Assembly (NCBI RefSeq): GCF_051020765.1
Contig: NC_134941.1
Span: 3,100,001-3,164,000, forward strand
Direction of reading: 5' to 3'
DNA: 64,000 nt
From: Lasioglossum baleicum
Lineage: Eukaryota > Arthropoda > Insecta > Hymenoptera > Halictidae
A program made the position numbers and the translations under genes. Below, piece after piece: positions 23,305 through 34,474 of this stretch (position 1 is the stretch's first letter; each line of letters begins with the position of its first letter). The notes under the pieces are model-generated. The model saw nothing but the letters and a program-made list of their open reading frames with translations, was not told the DNA's origin and made no database searches.

Positions 23305-24195
23305 GTGCATTGTAGGGTAACTGCACCAGTGAATGAACATTTAAGAAATTGTTCAAGAAGATATTTTATTTTTAAAAAAAATATGTGAATTAAAGAAATC
23401 TCATATAATGCCAAATGACTCCCTATACTTCATTTGTCAAAAATAAATGAACACAAATAAAATGAAATTATTATTAATTAAAAAATACCAGTCAATGAAC
23501 ACTACATTCTAGTAATTGAACAATGATGGTCCAATGAATGAACAAAATTACTAAACAATATTCTCCTATTTATTTAACTCTTTAATCACAAAAAATCCCC
23601 CAGAATTAATTTAATTTGGCTCCGTTGTCTTTGTTAAAACATCCTGTCTCTTGTACCAAACCGTATCTGGAATCTCTGGCCATTTCCATACCTTTTCTTT
23701 TTCACATTCTACCATTGTTGTCACTTCATGAACACTGTTCATTTACTGGGCTATGAGTAATATCGTGGACCAGTGAATAGACACAACGAATTTTTAACGA
23801 AATATTCATTTTATAGCTATTTTTGTGATTTATATTCAATATTTAAACCCTCGTACATCTATATTGTTAGTAACTTTTATCTCATGTGTAAAAGAAAAGT
23901 ATAAAAACTCATGTGTAAAAGAAAAGGTCGTGTATACATACATACCTTACAAGTTTTAGCTCTGTTGCACACACTCAACGCACTTGGTGAAAATAGGCCA
24001 TCTTAGAAACTAATGTTCAATTGACCAATATAAACCAATAGGAATACAGCGACGAAAAAGAATCATATATTCCATTGGCCCAAGAGGCATTATCGCTAGT
24101 ATGCCGTGCGGCTTAAAATTTGTTGAAATACATATACAAAAGCGTTCATTTACTGCTGCCCGTTTATTCACTGGCGCAGTTAACCTACGCTGCAC
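23305..24195. mobile_element. Element with inverted ends and repeated GTGAATGAAC motifs
   Basis: The arm TAGGGTAACTGCACCAGTGA near 23313 is mirrored by TCACTGGCGCAGTTAACCTA near 24168. The motif CCAGTGAATGAAC or close variants occurs at about 23324, 23489, 23531 and 23772, and inverted at 23725, 24143 and 24162. Such repeats resemble transposase-binding subterminal sites. The target duplication is unclear. Open frames over the arms repeat a TGAV.L.CT peptide only because of the palindrome. Confidence 0.55.
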
Positions 24196-24199
24196 AGCG

Positions 24200-25369
24200 C
24201 ATTTACAAGATGCCATTTTCAAGCCGTTTTTCAAACCATTGTTATCAACAATTAAAATTTATAAAAAATATTTTCCTTTACATTATAACATTAATATATG
24301 ATACCTTAAATTTTAAATCAATCAACGCATTACATTTTTCAAAAAGAATTCTTGAAAAACAGGCCATTTACGTAAGGTGCCCCCCTTAAAGCGACCTTTA
24401 CGAATAAAGAATGTTTAAAAAAAAGGTCATCGAATGTTGAACAAAATGCAGGGTATTGGCACAAGGATTAAGAAATCCTCGATCATTAAATCGCGACGTT
24501 GAAGGGCCTGTCGGCAAACTGGCGATAGGTAAACTGTCAAATGAATTAGCTCGATTTGTGAAATCTCGATGGCTGCTGATTCGGCAGGCAACGCTTTAAT
24601 CACGGGAGGTATTTTTCGCTTTTCCTTCCGTGATCGAGCACTCTAATTGGAGTCTATACATACTTCCGTTGGGATATCTGAAGGCTTTTTGATTCGGTTT
24701 GTTCTGGCCATGTCGCGCAAAACGCGAAAAATCCTGTCCGTTGCGCGCAGCTCTTTTGATTGATCCGGTCTCCTTCAATCCGGTTACTCGTTATGATGGA
24801 TCGCATTGATTCCGACTGGATTTCGATACCGTAAAATGGTTAAAAACTCAATAGTCCGAAAAGCACGCCATTCGAAACTCTGCTTGTTCTTTGTACCACC
24901 GAGAATCTGGCTACAAACAAAAAGGGAGTGAGAAAAGAGCAAAAATGTGTCTACTGATACGCGAGCTCCAAACAGGCACATCCGTTCGCCTGGCTGATAG
25001 AGGACCGCGAAGATCATTTATCCGGCGCTTCGTTCTAATTAATACTTTCGAAATGACCGGGAAGAAAGCGACCGGCAAGTTGATATAAATCTAGTTTAAA
25101 TTGGAGTTGATGGGTGGAAGATCTACAGATACCATCTATCCCTGTAATTCCCCAATGACCGTTCTCGCCGTAATTACCTTCGAATGAGAGGAACAAAGTC
25201 GGCCAAGAAACTGAAATCGTTCGAGCTTGAACACCCGCCGCGCTTCCCTGTAAATGTGGAACTAATACTCACTAATGGCAGTTCCAGCGGTTCGAGTGAA
25301 AATCAAATACTTCCATAACTCGGCGAATTATCTTTTCCTGTGGCGTAATTTTATGTTTTCGCCAGACCG
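24200..25369. other. Receptor intron 2, GC-richer block without gene
   Basis: 24450-25350 is less AT-rich than its surroundings and shows no transposon ends. Open frames up to 77 codons overlap on both strands and none looks like a domain. It could be a conserved intronic regulatory block; nothing more can be said. Confidence 0.35.
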
Positions 25370-25399
25370 TGCGACGCACAACATTTTTACTGTCCAACG

Positions 25400-25519
25400 T
25401 ATGTAGTTAAAGATCTGAAAAATAAGGCTTCAGTATTGTTTTTTTTTTATTCGTACACCCACGAAGTACCCTACTTCATCGAAAGTCAAAAGATTTTATA
25501 GCACGCTTTGCGTAGTTAA
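25400..25519 (+). repeat. Dispersed repeat 'A', partial third copy
   Basis: Shares the GTAGTTAAAGATCTGAAAAA block, the Thr-like ACCCACGAAGTAC block and ATTTTATAGCACGCTTTGCG with the copies at 8085 and 14785. It stops at TTAA 25516, where another element begins. Confidence 0.7.
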
Positions 25520-26202
25520 CCCCCCCTTGCCTTACAATATCGTGTCAGACTCGTGATGAAGATTCTGAACAGAGTCTAATAAATGTGTATGCTATTCATT
25601 TTCTTTAGCACTAGAACTACCACACACCAGTCAAAATGACTGAATTTACAATTTCATTTTAAAGTTCTTACTTCATGTTACATTCTTTTTTGTGTAATAT
25701 AATGAATTTTTTTGTATCATGGCTTATACCAATACCAGTACTTCTCAAAGTGGAGAAGTATCGTATATTTAGAATCTGTTTTCCGAACTCGAAATCGTTT
25801 ATTAGATATTTCGATAGATCTATCCATGTTTCGTTATGTAATTTTATCACAAATAATGTCTCATTCTGGCGTCACAACATAAACATAAATATAGCCGCGA
25901 TGTAACGTAACATAGTCATCTCGATCTTGTTTGATGCGGTTATGTTGTACACCATAGCCGTTGGAATCGGACCTAATTCTTTTTTATACAATAACGATGT
26001 TCTAGAAGCCTTAAAAATGGCAAAACGATTGGAAATCTCTGAATTGAAATCTCTAAAATTTTATTGAGGTTTTGTTAATGTACAGCTATTTGGGAACAAA
26101 TAAGCGCACAGTGGATATAAAGTTTCTCCTTGTTTAGGAAATTAAGAATTACAAAAAAAGTTTTTATCACTGAAATCGTAAACTAAATCGTAAGGCAAGG
26201 GG
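25520..26202. mobile_element. TTAA-flanked (piggyBac-like) element in repeat A
   Basis: TTAA at 25516-25519 and 26203-26206. The ends CCCCCCCTTGCCTTAC and (reverse) CCCCTTGCCTTACGAT are inverted repeats. Other repeat A copies carry an uninterrupted CTTTGCnTTCTTAAA at this place. A further fragment starting CACTAGAACTACCACAC lies inside at 25609. No transposase is visible. Confidence 0.72.
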
Positions 26203-26468
26203 TTAAGCTTCTCTCTGTGTACTGATATTATAATGTTAACAGTGTACAGGGGGGTAATTGGACCCCATACATTTTTGGAGCAAAATGATGCACAATACTT
26301 AAAAAATTTGAATCTTTTTTGAAAATTGATCTAATAAGCTTCGATAAATATTAATTTTCAATTAACATGATAATGCAGAATTACATTTCTGTTATCCTTG
26401 ACTTTTCTTTCCTAGATCGTCGATCTATTTACCTTAAATACCAATAAACAAGCTTTTTAAATTATAAG

Positions 26469-26669
26469 TAGACAGCGGATCTTTATGCATTTATGAAGAA
26501 ATTGGTTGGATGAAATATAAAACAATAACAGATTTTAAAAATTCGAGAATGTTGTAATACTGCTTTTAATGTAACAAAGTCGTTAAGGGATGAGATCAAT
26601 TTTTATGTTATTCCTGTTTGCCACAATCAATGCAAAACATTTTTATTTTGCATAAAAATCCGCAGTCTA
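26469..26669 (-). mobile_element. hAT-type MITE, TAGACTGCGG family
   Basis: Ends TAGACAGCGG and CCGCAGTCTA with a perfect 8-bp duplication ATTATAAG (26461-26468, 26670-26677). Confidence 0.93.
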
Positions 26670-26770
26670 ATTATAAGTAAAAGCGTACAGATGTTTGAAT
26701 TTTATCATAATGAGTTACAACAAAGTTCGCAAGAGTAAAACACAGGTAATTCCTATTTATTTAATAAATC

Positions 26771-26948
26771 CTACAATTGATTCCTGATTTTATGAGACAA
26801 ATGAGTAGGTGTAATTCAAAACATGAAAAACATTAGACGAATTTAAAAATATTTTTACATCCTTTTCAAGCTATTGAACATATAAATTTCTATGTCACTC
26901 CGGTTGGTTGCAATTCCGGCTTTATTTTGCATAAATATCTGCTATCTA
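26771..26948 (-). mobile_element. hAT-type MITE, TAGACTGCGG family, old copy
   Basis: Resembles the copy at 56558-56763 along most of its length (AACATTAGACGAATTTAAAA, TTTCTATGTCACT, GTTGCAATTCCGG, TTTTGCATAA). The ends are diverged and no duplication can be read. Confidence 0.6.
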
Positions 26949-27246
26949 AACATAAGTATTGTTTCAAAATTGCTTCAAAGCTACAATCGGTTTCGCACGA
27001 ACCTAATATTTTCGTATCACACACGTTGCTCCGTTCCCTGATAGACCCCTAAATCTTCGCGACCAAAAACTTGTCGCCGGAGGCATTTGAAACTTGCTCA
27101 CGTTCGGCAAAGAATGTTTTCCGTATTGCGACTGATTCGATCACGATCGAAATCGTAGAATGCACACACGTTCACGCGCTATCTATTCTCCGACGTAGCT
27201 ACAATCCAGGGACTGCTCCTTTATATATGTTTCGCTTTAGTTTCAG

Positions 27247-27507
27247 GACGAAGGCAACTCGTCGTCGACGAATCTGACGGCTTGTCGAGTCCTACCGCAC
27301 TATGATTGGCCGTTGTTCCAAGTCTCGTTTTTCCTGATGAGCTACCTGCTGCCACTGCTGCTGATATGCTTCTTTTACATTTGCATGCTCGTCAGGCTGT
27401 GGCGTCGGTCCCGCGTCACCGCCGAGAGTCGTCGCGGGAGGAGACGTGTCACGAGGCTGGTGCTCGTGGTCGTCGGCGTTTTTGCATTTTGTTGGTGTCC
27501 TATCCAG
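27247..27507 (+). CDS. Allatostatin-A receptor-like GPCR, exon 3 (ECL2, TM5, ICL3, TM6)
   Basis: The acceptor ends at 27246 (AGTTTCAG) and the donor GTTAGT starts at 27508. The 87 codons begin with a polar second extracellular loop with two N-linked sites (NSS, NLT) and the conserved Cys (TACRV). TM5 (FFLMSYLLPLLLICFFYICM), a very basic third intracellular loop (RRSR..SRRGRRRVTR) and TM6 (VVGVFAFCWCPIQ) follow. This loop is the usual G-protein contact. Phase is 0 on both sides. The exon is clearly GC-richer than its introns. Confidence 0.9.
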
Positions 27508-27594
27508 GTTAGTACCACTTTCATCTGTCTAACAAGGAACCCGGCGTGATAAATTTCCTCCTTGTCTCGCCTCCGATTCAAACGTTTGCAAATA

Positions 27595-27823
27595 TTGGGT
27601 TGGGAAGAAAGTAGTTCGTAGCGTTTTCAAATTAAGAATCCAAGATAAAATTAAGGTATTTATTCATATGTTTATTTAATGACACGAGAAGTTACCTCGA
27701 AAATGGCGAAAAGTAATAAAACAGAATGGAAAATATGGTATTCAATAAATCTCTATGAATAAACATCTGAATTTTAGCTTGCAATTTTAATTTACAAACG
27801 CTACGAACTTTCGTTCCAACCAA
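27595..27823. mobile_element. Mariner-derived MITE
   Basis: Ends TTGGGTTGGGAAGAAAGTAG and (reverse) TTGGTTGGAACGAAAGTTCG continue into GTAGCGTTT on both sides. TA precedes the left end. The sequence matches well-known mariner ends. 229 bp, no coding capacity. It lies 87 bp after receptor exon 3. Confidence 0.8.
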
Positions 27824-28059
27824 ATGCAAATTCGATTTTGAGGAAACATATAAAATGACGTAGAAATAGTATAGATATTCTCATCTTTAACGAGTAATTT
27901 ATTATTAGCTTTATTATATTTGAAAATTCTAACCCTAAAATTAAAATATCGTAATAGGTTTTTTATATTTTTTCATTTATTTGTCGTTGGGCGAAGCGGA
28001 ACCTTTTGATCCATTGTATTTGCTCTGTAATAATTAAAACTTCAGTGGAATATATTATT

Positions 28060-28720
28060 TGTTAATGAAAAACAACACAGAACATCAGAACAATATATAA
28101 TAATTCAAACATTATCTTTCTATTTAATACTGTGCATTTTATTTGGCTATCAACATATTTTTATATCAAGACTATGAATCATAAAATAAAATACTCTATT
28201 TTAATATCATCCGGCATAAAATGAAATAAAATATTTAATTTTAATCATGTGGCTTGAAACAAACTATTGTAATATTACTTAAACTGTTGAATTATCCAAA
28301 GTATTGTTTTAAGAGTTTAAGAGGATTTGTGATAATAATGGTAGAAGGTGTGATAAAGCTGAATGTGTTTTCCTGCTGCGTTTTAATACTCTGATAACTC
28401 GCATTAGTGATAACTAATCTGCATACAAGTACTCTACATAAGCAGCAGAATCCTACTGCAGTTTTTTGATAAACCATATAAACGTACAAAGTATTTTGCC
28501 ATTAGAAAACAAATTATACTCATAAATGTATTAAACACGAACCATTATTTCCATCAAAAATATTTGAAGTACAGAAAATATTTCTAAAAGAAATCAAATA
28601 CTATTTAAAGAATTTATTCCATCCAATAAAATATATTTTATTTTCGAAAAGTTGCATACTTTACATAATTTTTTTAAAATGATCGTTTACGATAAGCATG
28701 CCACTGCTGTATGTTTAGTA
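28060..28720. repeat. Diverged relative of the hAT element at 19234
   Basis: ACTCATA.ATGTATT, CGAACCA.T.TTTC, AATAAAATAT and TTGCATACTTT blocks occur in the same order as in 19360-19700. The ends are not recognisable. Confidence 0.45.
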
Positions 28721-31484
28721 AATGTTATCTACAGTGAATAATGTAATTAACGCGGTGGTTTTGAATGGTTTTGACATTATGCAATGTGGGAAATATTAAT
28801 ACGCCCACTGTCAGCATTATTATACCGCGATCATATTTCGCATAAGAAAATTAAATTTTGCTTGTCTTGTAATTTATTCATATTAATATATCGTAGTGAT
28901 ATCGGGATTTACTTTGTAAAGGTGAATCCCATAAAGTTAACGTTCACGAGCAGAGAATATTATTACATCTGTAATTGATATAGACTAAAATATTCATACA
29001 TTAAATTCATTTTAATGTCTTCGCCACGTGTTTCGCTTAATATTATGGAGCAAAAGTTAATTTTATGTGTAATAACATAGGATTATAAGATAAATTCTGC
29101 GAAAAAATTCTATTTTGAATACGAAATCCTTGATTCAATGAACAAGTTTAAAATGTAAAAACTGCTTAATGTTAATGCGACCTTTAAAAAGTTTCTTTTG
29201 CGTTGCATTTAATAGATATTGTAGTTAAAAGAATTGTAACTGATATAAATAGTGATTGCACACGATTTAATATACAGCGTAAGACATATAAATGGAACAT
29301 GAAAATATTTTCCTTGTTTACTGAAAACGTTGTTCCGCAGAAAACATTAAAACTGTGTTGCTCGAAAATATTATTCAGATGTATCGGTATTTTTCTCGCT
29401 TGTGTGGAGTTGAACTTTCCGAAAGAGGTTACTTTTTACCATTGCTTTCGTCTCTTCGGGAAGTTCGACACTGTTTTAACCAGTTTTCTGAAGTATACGT
29501 AAACAGCGGAGATTTTTAGGTCTCCCTATTTATGTGACCATTCTGTACATAAAAGTTAGATACTTACGTGGAATACATTACACAAAGAATGCACAAGAAT
29601 GCTTCTTATACTTGCATACATAGAGCATGATGCATATTTTTAAACTTGAAGACCAACCTCATTTTTTCAAAAAAGTACTGTATTGCTCAGTTTGTCATTT
29701 GAAATACTAATGAAAAAGCCTTGACGAATATTACAGACAATTAAGGAAATGTTTTGCTACATTTATCTCAAATTCGAAAATATAAAAGCTCGAAAAATTT
29801 TGCCTTATCTCTATTATTACATCTATCCATTTCTCTGAAGTGCCTTCGCTTATAAACAATTGCAATTAGGTAAATGTGTACACAATGCATAACCTGGGTT
29901 TGTTTGAAATGTTATGATAGTAGAAAATGGTACGACACGTTCTACTGCAAACTTCAATCTCTTTTTCAGAATTTCTTCGAGATGATTAAGTTATGTTATC
30001 ATCCCTGTGCAAGCAAACTCTGTTTAATCTCGCACTGAAGTCATTGAGTTCCAATTTTCGTGTTACAGTATCTCTATAAATAAATTTCATTTTTTTAAAG
30101 TAACAATAGAGTGACCACTCGGATTGAATTGTGGAAAGCAAAGTAACATTGTTAGCCTTTAGTGCCACAATATAGAACACGTGCTGCATGATTTGAAAAC
30201 ATTGTCCACACGTTTCAGCGGTTCTTTCGCAAATTATGAATCGTTATATCGAAGCAACAGCGTGCAACGGATGGCCTTAGAGTAAGAACGCATTGTATGT
30301 ACAACAGTGTAATGCAATCTCGAATAGATAAAAACGCGTCGATAGGAATCCAAATAAAACAGTCATGATTTCACGATATTATTATAAAAAGCTCGGCAAA
30401 ATTTATGTCTCTGTTAATTAGTGTGGTTTTAGTGGATTTGGGGGTCGTAGAATCTGATTCCGGAATTAGTTATATGCTAGAATAACAACTTACCTTCATA
30501 GGGGTTGTATCAATCTAATTATAAGCAGTTGAAACAGTAAATAGTTAAAGAGTTGATGTTAATAAAAGTTACGATTTTTACTGATCTGAATTTTAAGCGA
30601 ATAAAAATTAAAACCGTAATTTGAACAAAATTTAGCATTGGAATTGTTATTAAATTATTATTAGTTGCACCACACCCTCTTCCTTCTACTCGTTAAACGT
30701 TGCTCTCCTACTTATCACGAAATCACTTACTAAAACAAAAAACTGTCTCATGATTACAGCTGCAATTAAAAATTATAACCAACAAAAAGTAAAATTAAGG
30801 ATAAAGCTTATTTTTAGATTAGATTATCCTGAACTCTCTCATTGATCTCCATTAGGGTATAAATAGAGCACAGTTATGATTGATGTTATTTGTGGAGTAA
30901 CCTAACGTGTTCCGGCAATGAAAACAGAGCCTCGTAAATCGTTCATAATTTTGAATACTACGTTGTGATAAATTTAAAATGTATACTGCATGTTGTTCGA
31001 ATAATAAGTCATTGTTCCCATAATAACCCTAATTATCCGTCGAACGGGTCTAATCACCGAATTTCGCCGTACGTAATTTCCCAGCTGCGATTTATCTTCC
31101 ATCCCCATTAACACGAGAATAGGGGCGCAGTTAATTGCTATTGTATCGGTGTCGTCCGCAAATTTTTCCGCAGCGATGCCTTCCCCGAAATGTCGTTCGA
31201 AACACAGGGCTACGTTTCAATCCCCAAGCGGCAGTTCTCAATGGGCAGCACAGCGGTTTGCGTGATACCGAAGCCGTGATAACACCGACAGATTATTGTC
31301 TACATCGTCGAGAATTTAATCCTATTTACGTGATACCATTCGATCCGAACGCGTCGCGAAACGTTTTTCCAAATCTGACTGGTCAGATCGATCTACCGTG
31401 AAAAACAATCGGCGCACAATCGAATGAGTTCAAAAATGTTCATGTTGAAAACGATTGAAACTAGGTCTTTTTGTAAGCTGATAC
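28721..31484. other. Receptor intron 3, no gene seen
   Basis: AT-rich with short frames only. The longest (29203-29502 +) has no domain pattern. A GC-richer stretch at 31060-31400 carries an 88-codon frame that I do not accept as a gene. Confidence 0.35.
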
Positions 31485-31485
31485 A

Positions 31486-32545
31486 GTAGAGCGGGCATGT
31501 CAAACTCTTTCACCATCAAGGGCCTCATTATGTATTGTAAATTAATTCGAGGGCCGCAATAGAAAAAAGCAGACTTGAAATAGAAAGGAAACACATTTTT
31601 TTTTATTAACACGTTGCTGTTACACATATAAAATGACATACGAACAAATTTTGTTTTTTGTTCAAGTTTACTTTATTTGAATAAAACTCAAAATTTTTAA
31701 AATTTGGTGGAATTTGTTGAGCTGTAATTATTTTTGACATTGATTGTACAGACCCTGGTCTGTTCAGTCTGTTCATGTTGACCTTTCCGCAGCTTTATTA
31801 TTTTTTAACGTTGAAGATACATGCATATAGTGGTTCGCTCATGTATGTATGTGCTACCACTGCTACCGAACATAGCTGAAATACGCCTAATGGTATGTAA
31901 CATATCGGGAAATCGGTCGACAGATAAATAATTGTAAAAATGTGCAATCACAACATCCATGTATGTTTGTTTCAATACGGAATCACACTGCATTTCGATT
32001 AATTCCAGTTGTACAGGTTTTGCACTCCAAATTCACCCTTCCGTAAATCAATTTCGCCCTTTTGCAAGTCAATTTCACCCTTCTGCAAATTAATTTCACC
32101 CTTCTGCAAATAAAATTCAACCTTTTACAAATAAAGTATTTTTAAGTAAGTTTTTGTAAAAAAATCAGATCGAATTTATTCAAATTTATTAATTTAAATT
32201 TATTTATTGCAAAGATGTACATCAAATACTTATTTAATTTTTAATGTGCGGAAACTGTGTGTAGAATAGTGTAGACATGCATATTCAGTGTAGCCATTTT
32301 CTGATTAATAAATTTTAGAAATGAAAATACATATGTATTTATTGAAGCGTATTGAGTACTGAGTTTTCCCCCGCAGTAATGACACCGTTTACGTGTGTCT
32401 AAATAAATTATTATTTTTAAATATTCTTAATGGGTGAAATTGATTTACAAAAGGGCGAAATTGATTTACAGAAAGGTGAAAAAGACTTGCAAAAGGGTGA
32501 ATTTGGAGTTTAAAACGGAAGGGCCGTGTGTTTGACATGCCTGCA
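31486..32545. mobile_element. hAT-like element with inner 24-bp repeat arrays
   Basis: Outer ends share GGCATGTCAAAC in inverted orientation (GAGCGGGCATGTCAAAC near 31490; GTTTGACATGCCTGCAGTA ending about 32545), followed by GGGCC blocks on both sides. This is the look of hAT ends. No clear 8-bp duplication. Inside is the palindromic minisatellite at 32016-32513. Confidence 0.55.
32016..32513. repeat. Inverted 24-bp minisatellite arms (foldback)
   Basis: The left arm 32025-32130 repeats TTCACCCTTCTGCAAATTAA about five times at about 24-bp spacing. The right arm 32430-32512 holds the complement (AAAGGGTGAA...) about four times. The outermost CTCCAAATTCACCC matches GGGTGAATTTGGAG, so the whole unit folds back on itself. 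Confidence 0.8.
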
Positions 32546-32733
32546 GTAGAGCGTCAATTTTCCGAACTTCGACTATCCGAACCCGAAAGGAGAGATCCCT
32601 TAACGACAGTGTTTGATTACTTCAGCAAATACGTTTTGTTAACATTAACTGTATATTTATCGTATAATTATTATTTATCGTATATATATTAATATATATA
32701 ATAAATATATAATTATAATTATAATATATTATA

Positions 32734-33234
32734 CAGGGTGAGAGAGTCATGAAAAACAGAACACCTGAATTTCTCTGTTGGTTTGAAGGATAAATGAAAG
32801 CTTCAAAGGGAAATGAAACCGTTAATAGGGGACAATACAAATGATATCAACAGATCTTGTGGTTCACCATATATCTTTAACTTCATAATGTTGTAGCCGA
32901 TGGCAAGACGGGTTTATCGATGTGGTACAATATGACCTTCAAATGACTTTGGATTCTTTAATAGCTATAGTTTGACTACTTTATTTGATCAACTTTGTTT
33001 CACCACTGCTTTATCAAAAATATTCTAGTTCAAAGTAATTTGTAGGTCAGAGTGTACCAGATCATTGGACTCGTCTTGACCACAGCTACAACATTATGAA
33101 GTTAAAAATATATAATCACAAGATCTGTTGATATCATCATATTTGAACGGTTTCATTTCACTTTTGAAAAACTTTCGTTTATCCTTCATACCATCAAAGA
33201 AATTCAGGTGTCCTGTTTTTCGTGACTCACTCTG
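32734..33234. mobile_element. Palindromic MITE, 501 bp
   Basis: Ends CAGGGTGAGAGAGTCATGAA and (reverse) CAGAGTGAGTCACGAA, then a shared ACACCTGAATTTCT and ATGAAACCGTT; arms of about 90 bp. TA flanks both ends. Centre has ACATTATGAAGTTA and its mirror. No ORF. Confidence 0.85.
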
Positions 33235-33855
33235 TATATGTATATTATATAAAGTTTGTTTAACGTACTGTTACTAATCGTACATTTCATATGCATCCAC
33301 TTCATAGCACGATTTTCCTCTTAATTGGTCACTCACTGGTACATTCACCTTACTATCAAAAAATAGACCATGGAACAATAAACAAGGATTCATGTGCATA
33401 GGATTCATGTGGTGTAAAGAACGATACTGCGGATAGTACGAATCTTTTGCTGAAAAATATTGAACCCACGAGTCTAGATGCTTTGTTTTGTTGTGGGTGT
33501 GAAAGCTCCGGTACGATAATGGAAGGTGAAGTGTTGAAACGGTGGAATCGGGTCGCAAAAAATATGTTGCCGCATGCAATACCGTGCCCGCGCTCGAGTT
33601 GCCAGTTTCAAACTTCTCTCCCACTCTACCCTTCCCCTTCTACGACGCTGTTCCCCCACGCTTCCGACACGGCCCGGTTACGTAACACGTTTCGCCTCCT
33701 TCGTGCATGTGTCACAATGTCACGTGACTAATTCGTCACTGGCAGAGAGAGTGGTAACTTTTTCCCCTCAACTCGAATCAATTCCCCTGATGCATAGAGG
33801 TCCAGGTGGCCGATCTAGCAGTTCATTAAGATTTTTGCACTATTTGGAAGTTTAA
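33235..33855. other. Receptor intron 3, GC-richer patch without gene
   Basis: 33430-33850 is C-rich on the + strand and gives overlapping frames (up to 116 codons) in several phases. None has a recognisable pattern. Confidence 0.35.
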
Positions 33856-34137
33856 CCCGGCGTTGGTAAGGTGGGAAAATGTATAGTAAGTGGTACGGTG
33901 GGGTCTCACAGATCCCCCGAAATAATATATTGTATTATAGAAATAAATACCTTTTTCATAAATATAAGATTAGGCATTGCTTATAAGAGGCTTGTAATTT
34001 ATCAGAGTAAAAACGCAGATCCACGAAATTAAATTTTTATTATTCAAAAATACCTAACAACTGTCACGCGTTGTTACAATGTTACGATCAATCTAAAATC
34101 TCTGGGGTCTGTGAGACCCCACCTAACTAACGCCGGA
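33856..34137. mobile_element. piggyBac-like MITE
   Basis: TTAA at 33852-33855 and 34138-34141. Ends CCCGGCGTTGGTAAGGTGG and (reverse) TCCGGCGTTAGTTAGGTGG, followed on both sides by GGTGGGGTCTCACAGA. No coding capacity. Confidence 0.88.
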
Positions 34138-34214
34138 TTAAGGGTACACCAATGGAGATCGTTGGATTCGTTTTGACATCAGCTACAATATTATGACATA
34201 CATAAGTGATAAAT

Positions 34215-34474
34215 GATTGCATAAGTTCGTGTCCGATTTGAAGATTCAATTCAATGGTTAAATTTTAAAGAATACAACTTTACTAATCAATTATACATTC
34301 TTTTCTAATTGTAGAAAATTTAACCATTCTTTAATTTTAATTTACCATCCTTTAATTTTAATTTAACCAATCTTTAACCAAATCTTTAACCAAATTTTTA
34401 AACAAATCTTTAACCAATCTTTAAAATTTAACCATTAAATTTTATTTTCAAATCGGGAACGAACTTATGCAATC
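34215..34474. mobile_element. Foldback MITE, mariner-like
   Basis: Arms of about 55 bp: GATTGCATAAGTTCGTGTCC and its near-complement, then CCGATTTGAA and GGTTAAATTTTAAAG on both sides. The centre has repeated ACCAATCTTTA / ACCAAATCTTTA motifs. Confidence 0.8.

Noticed and set aside
24010..24389. ORFs on both strands near 24.1-24.3 kb
   Set aside because: Their shared peptide pieces come from the inverted arms of the element at 23305-24195.
33274..33731. Overlapping 116- and 94-codon ORFs
   Set aside because: Open on opposite strands over the same C-rich stretch, inside a receptor intron, with no recognisable domain.
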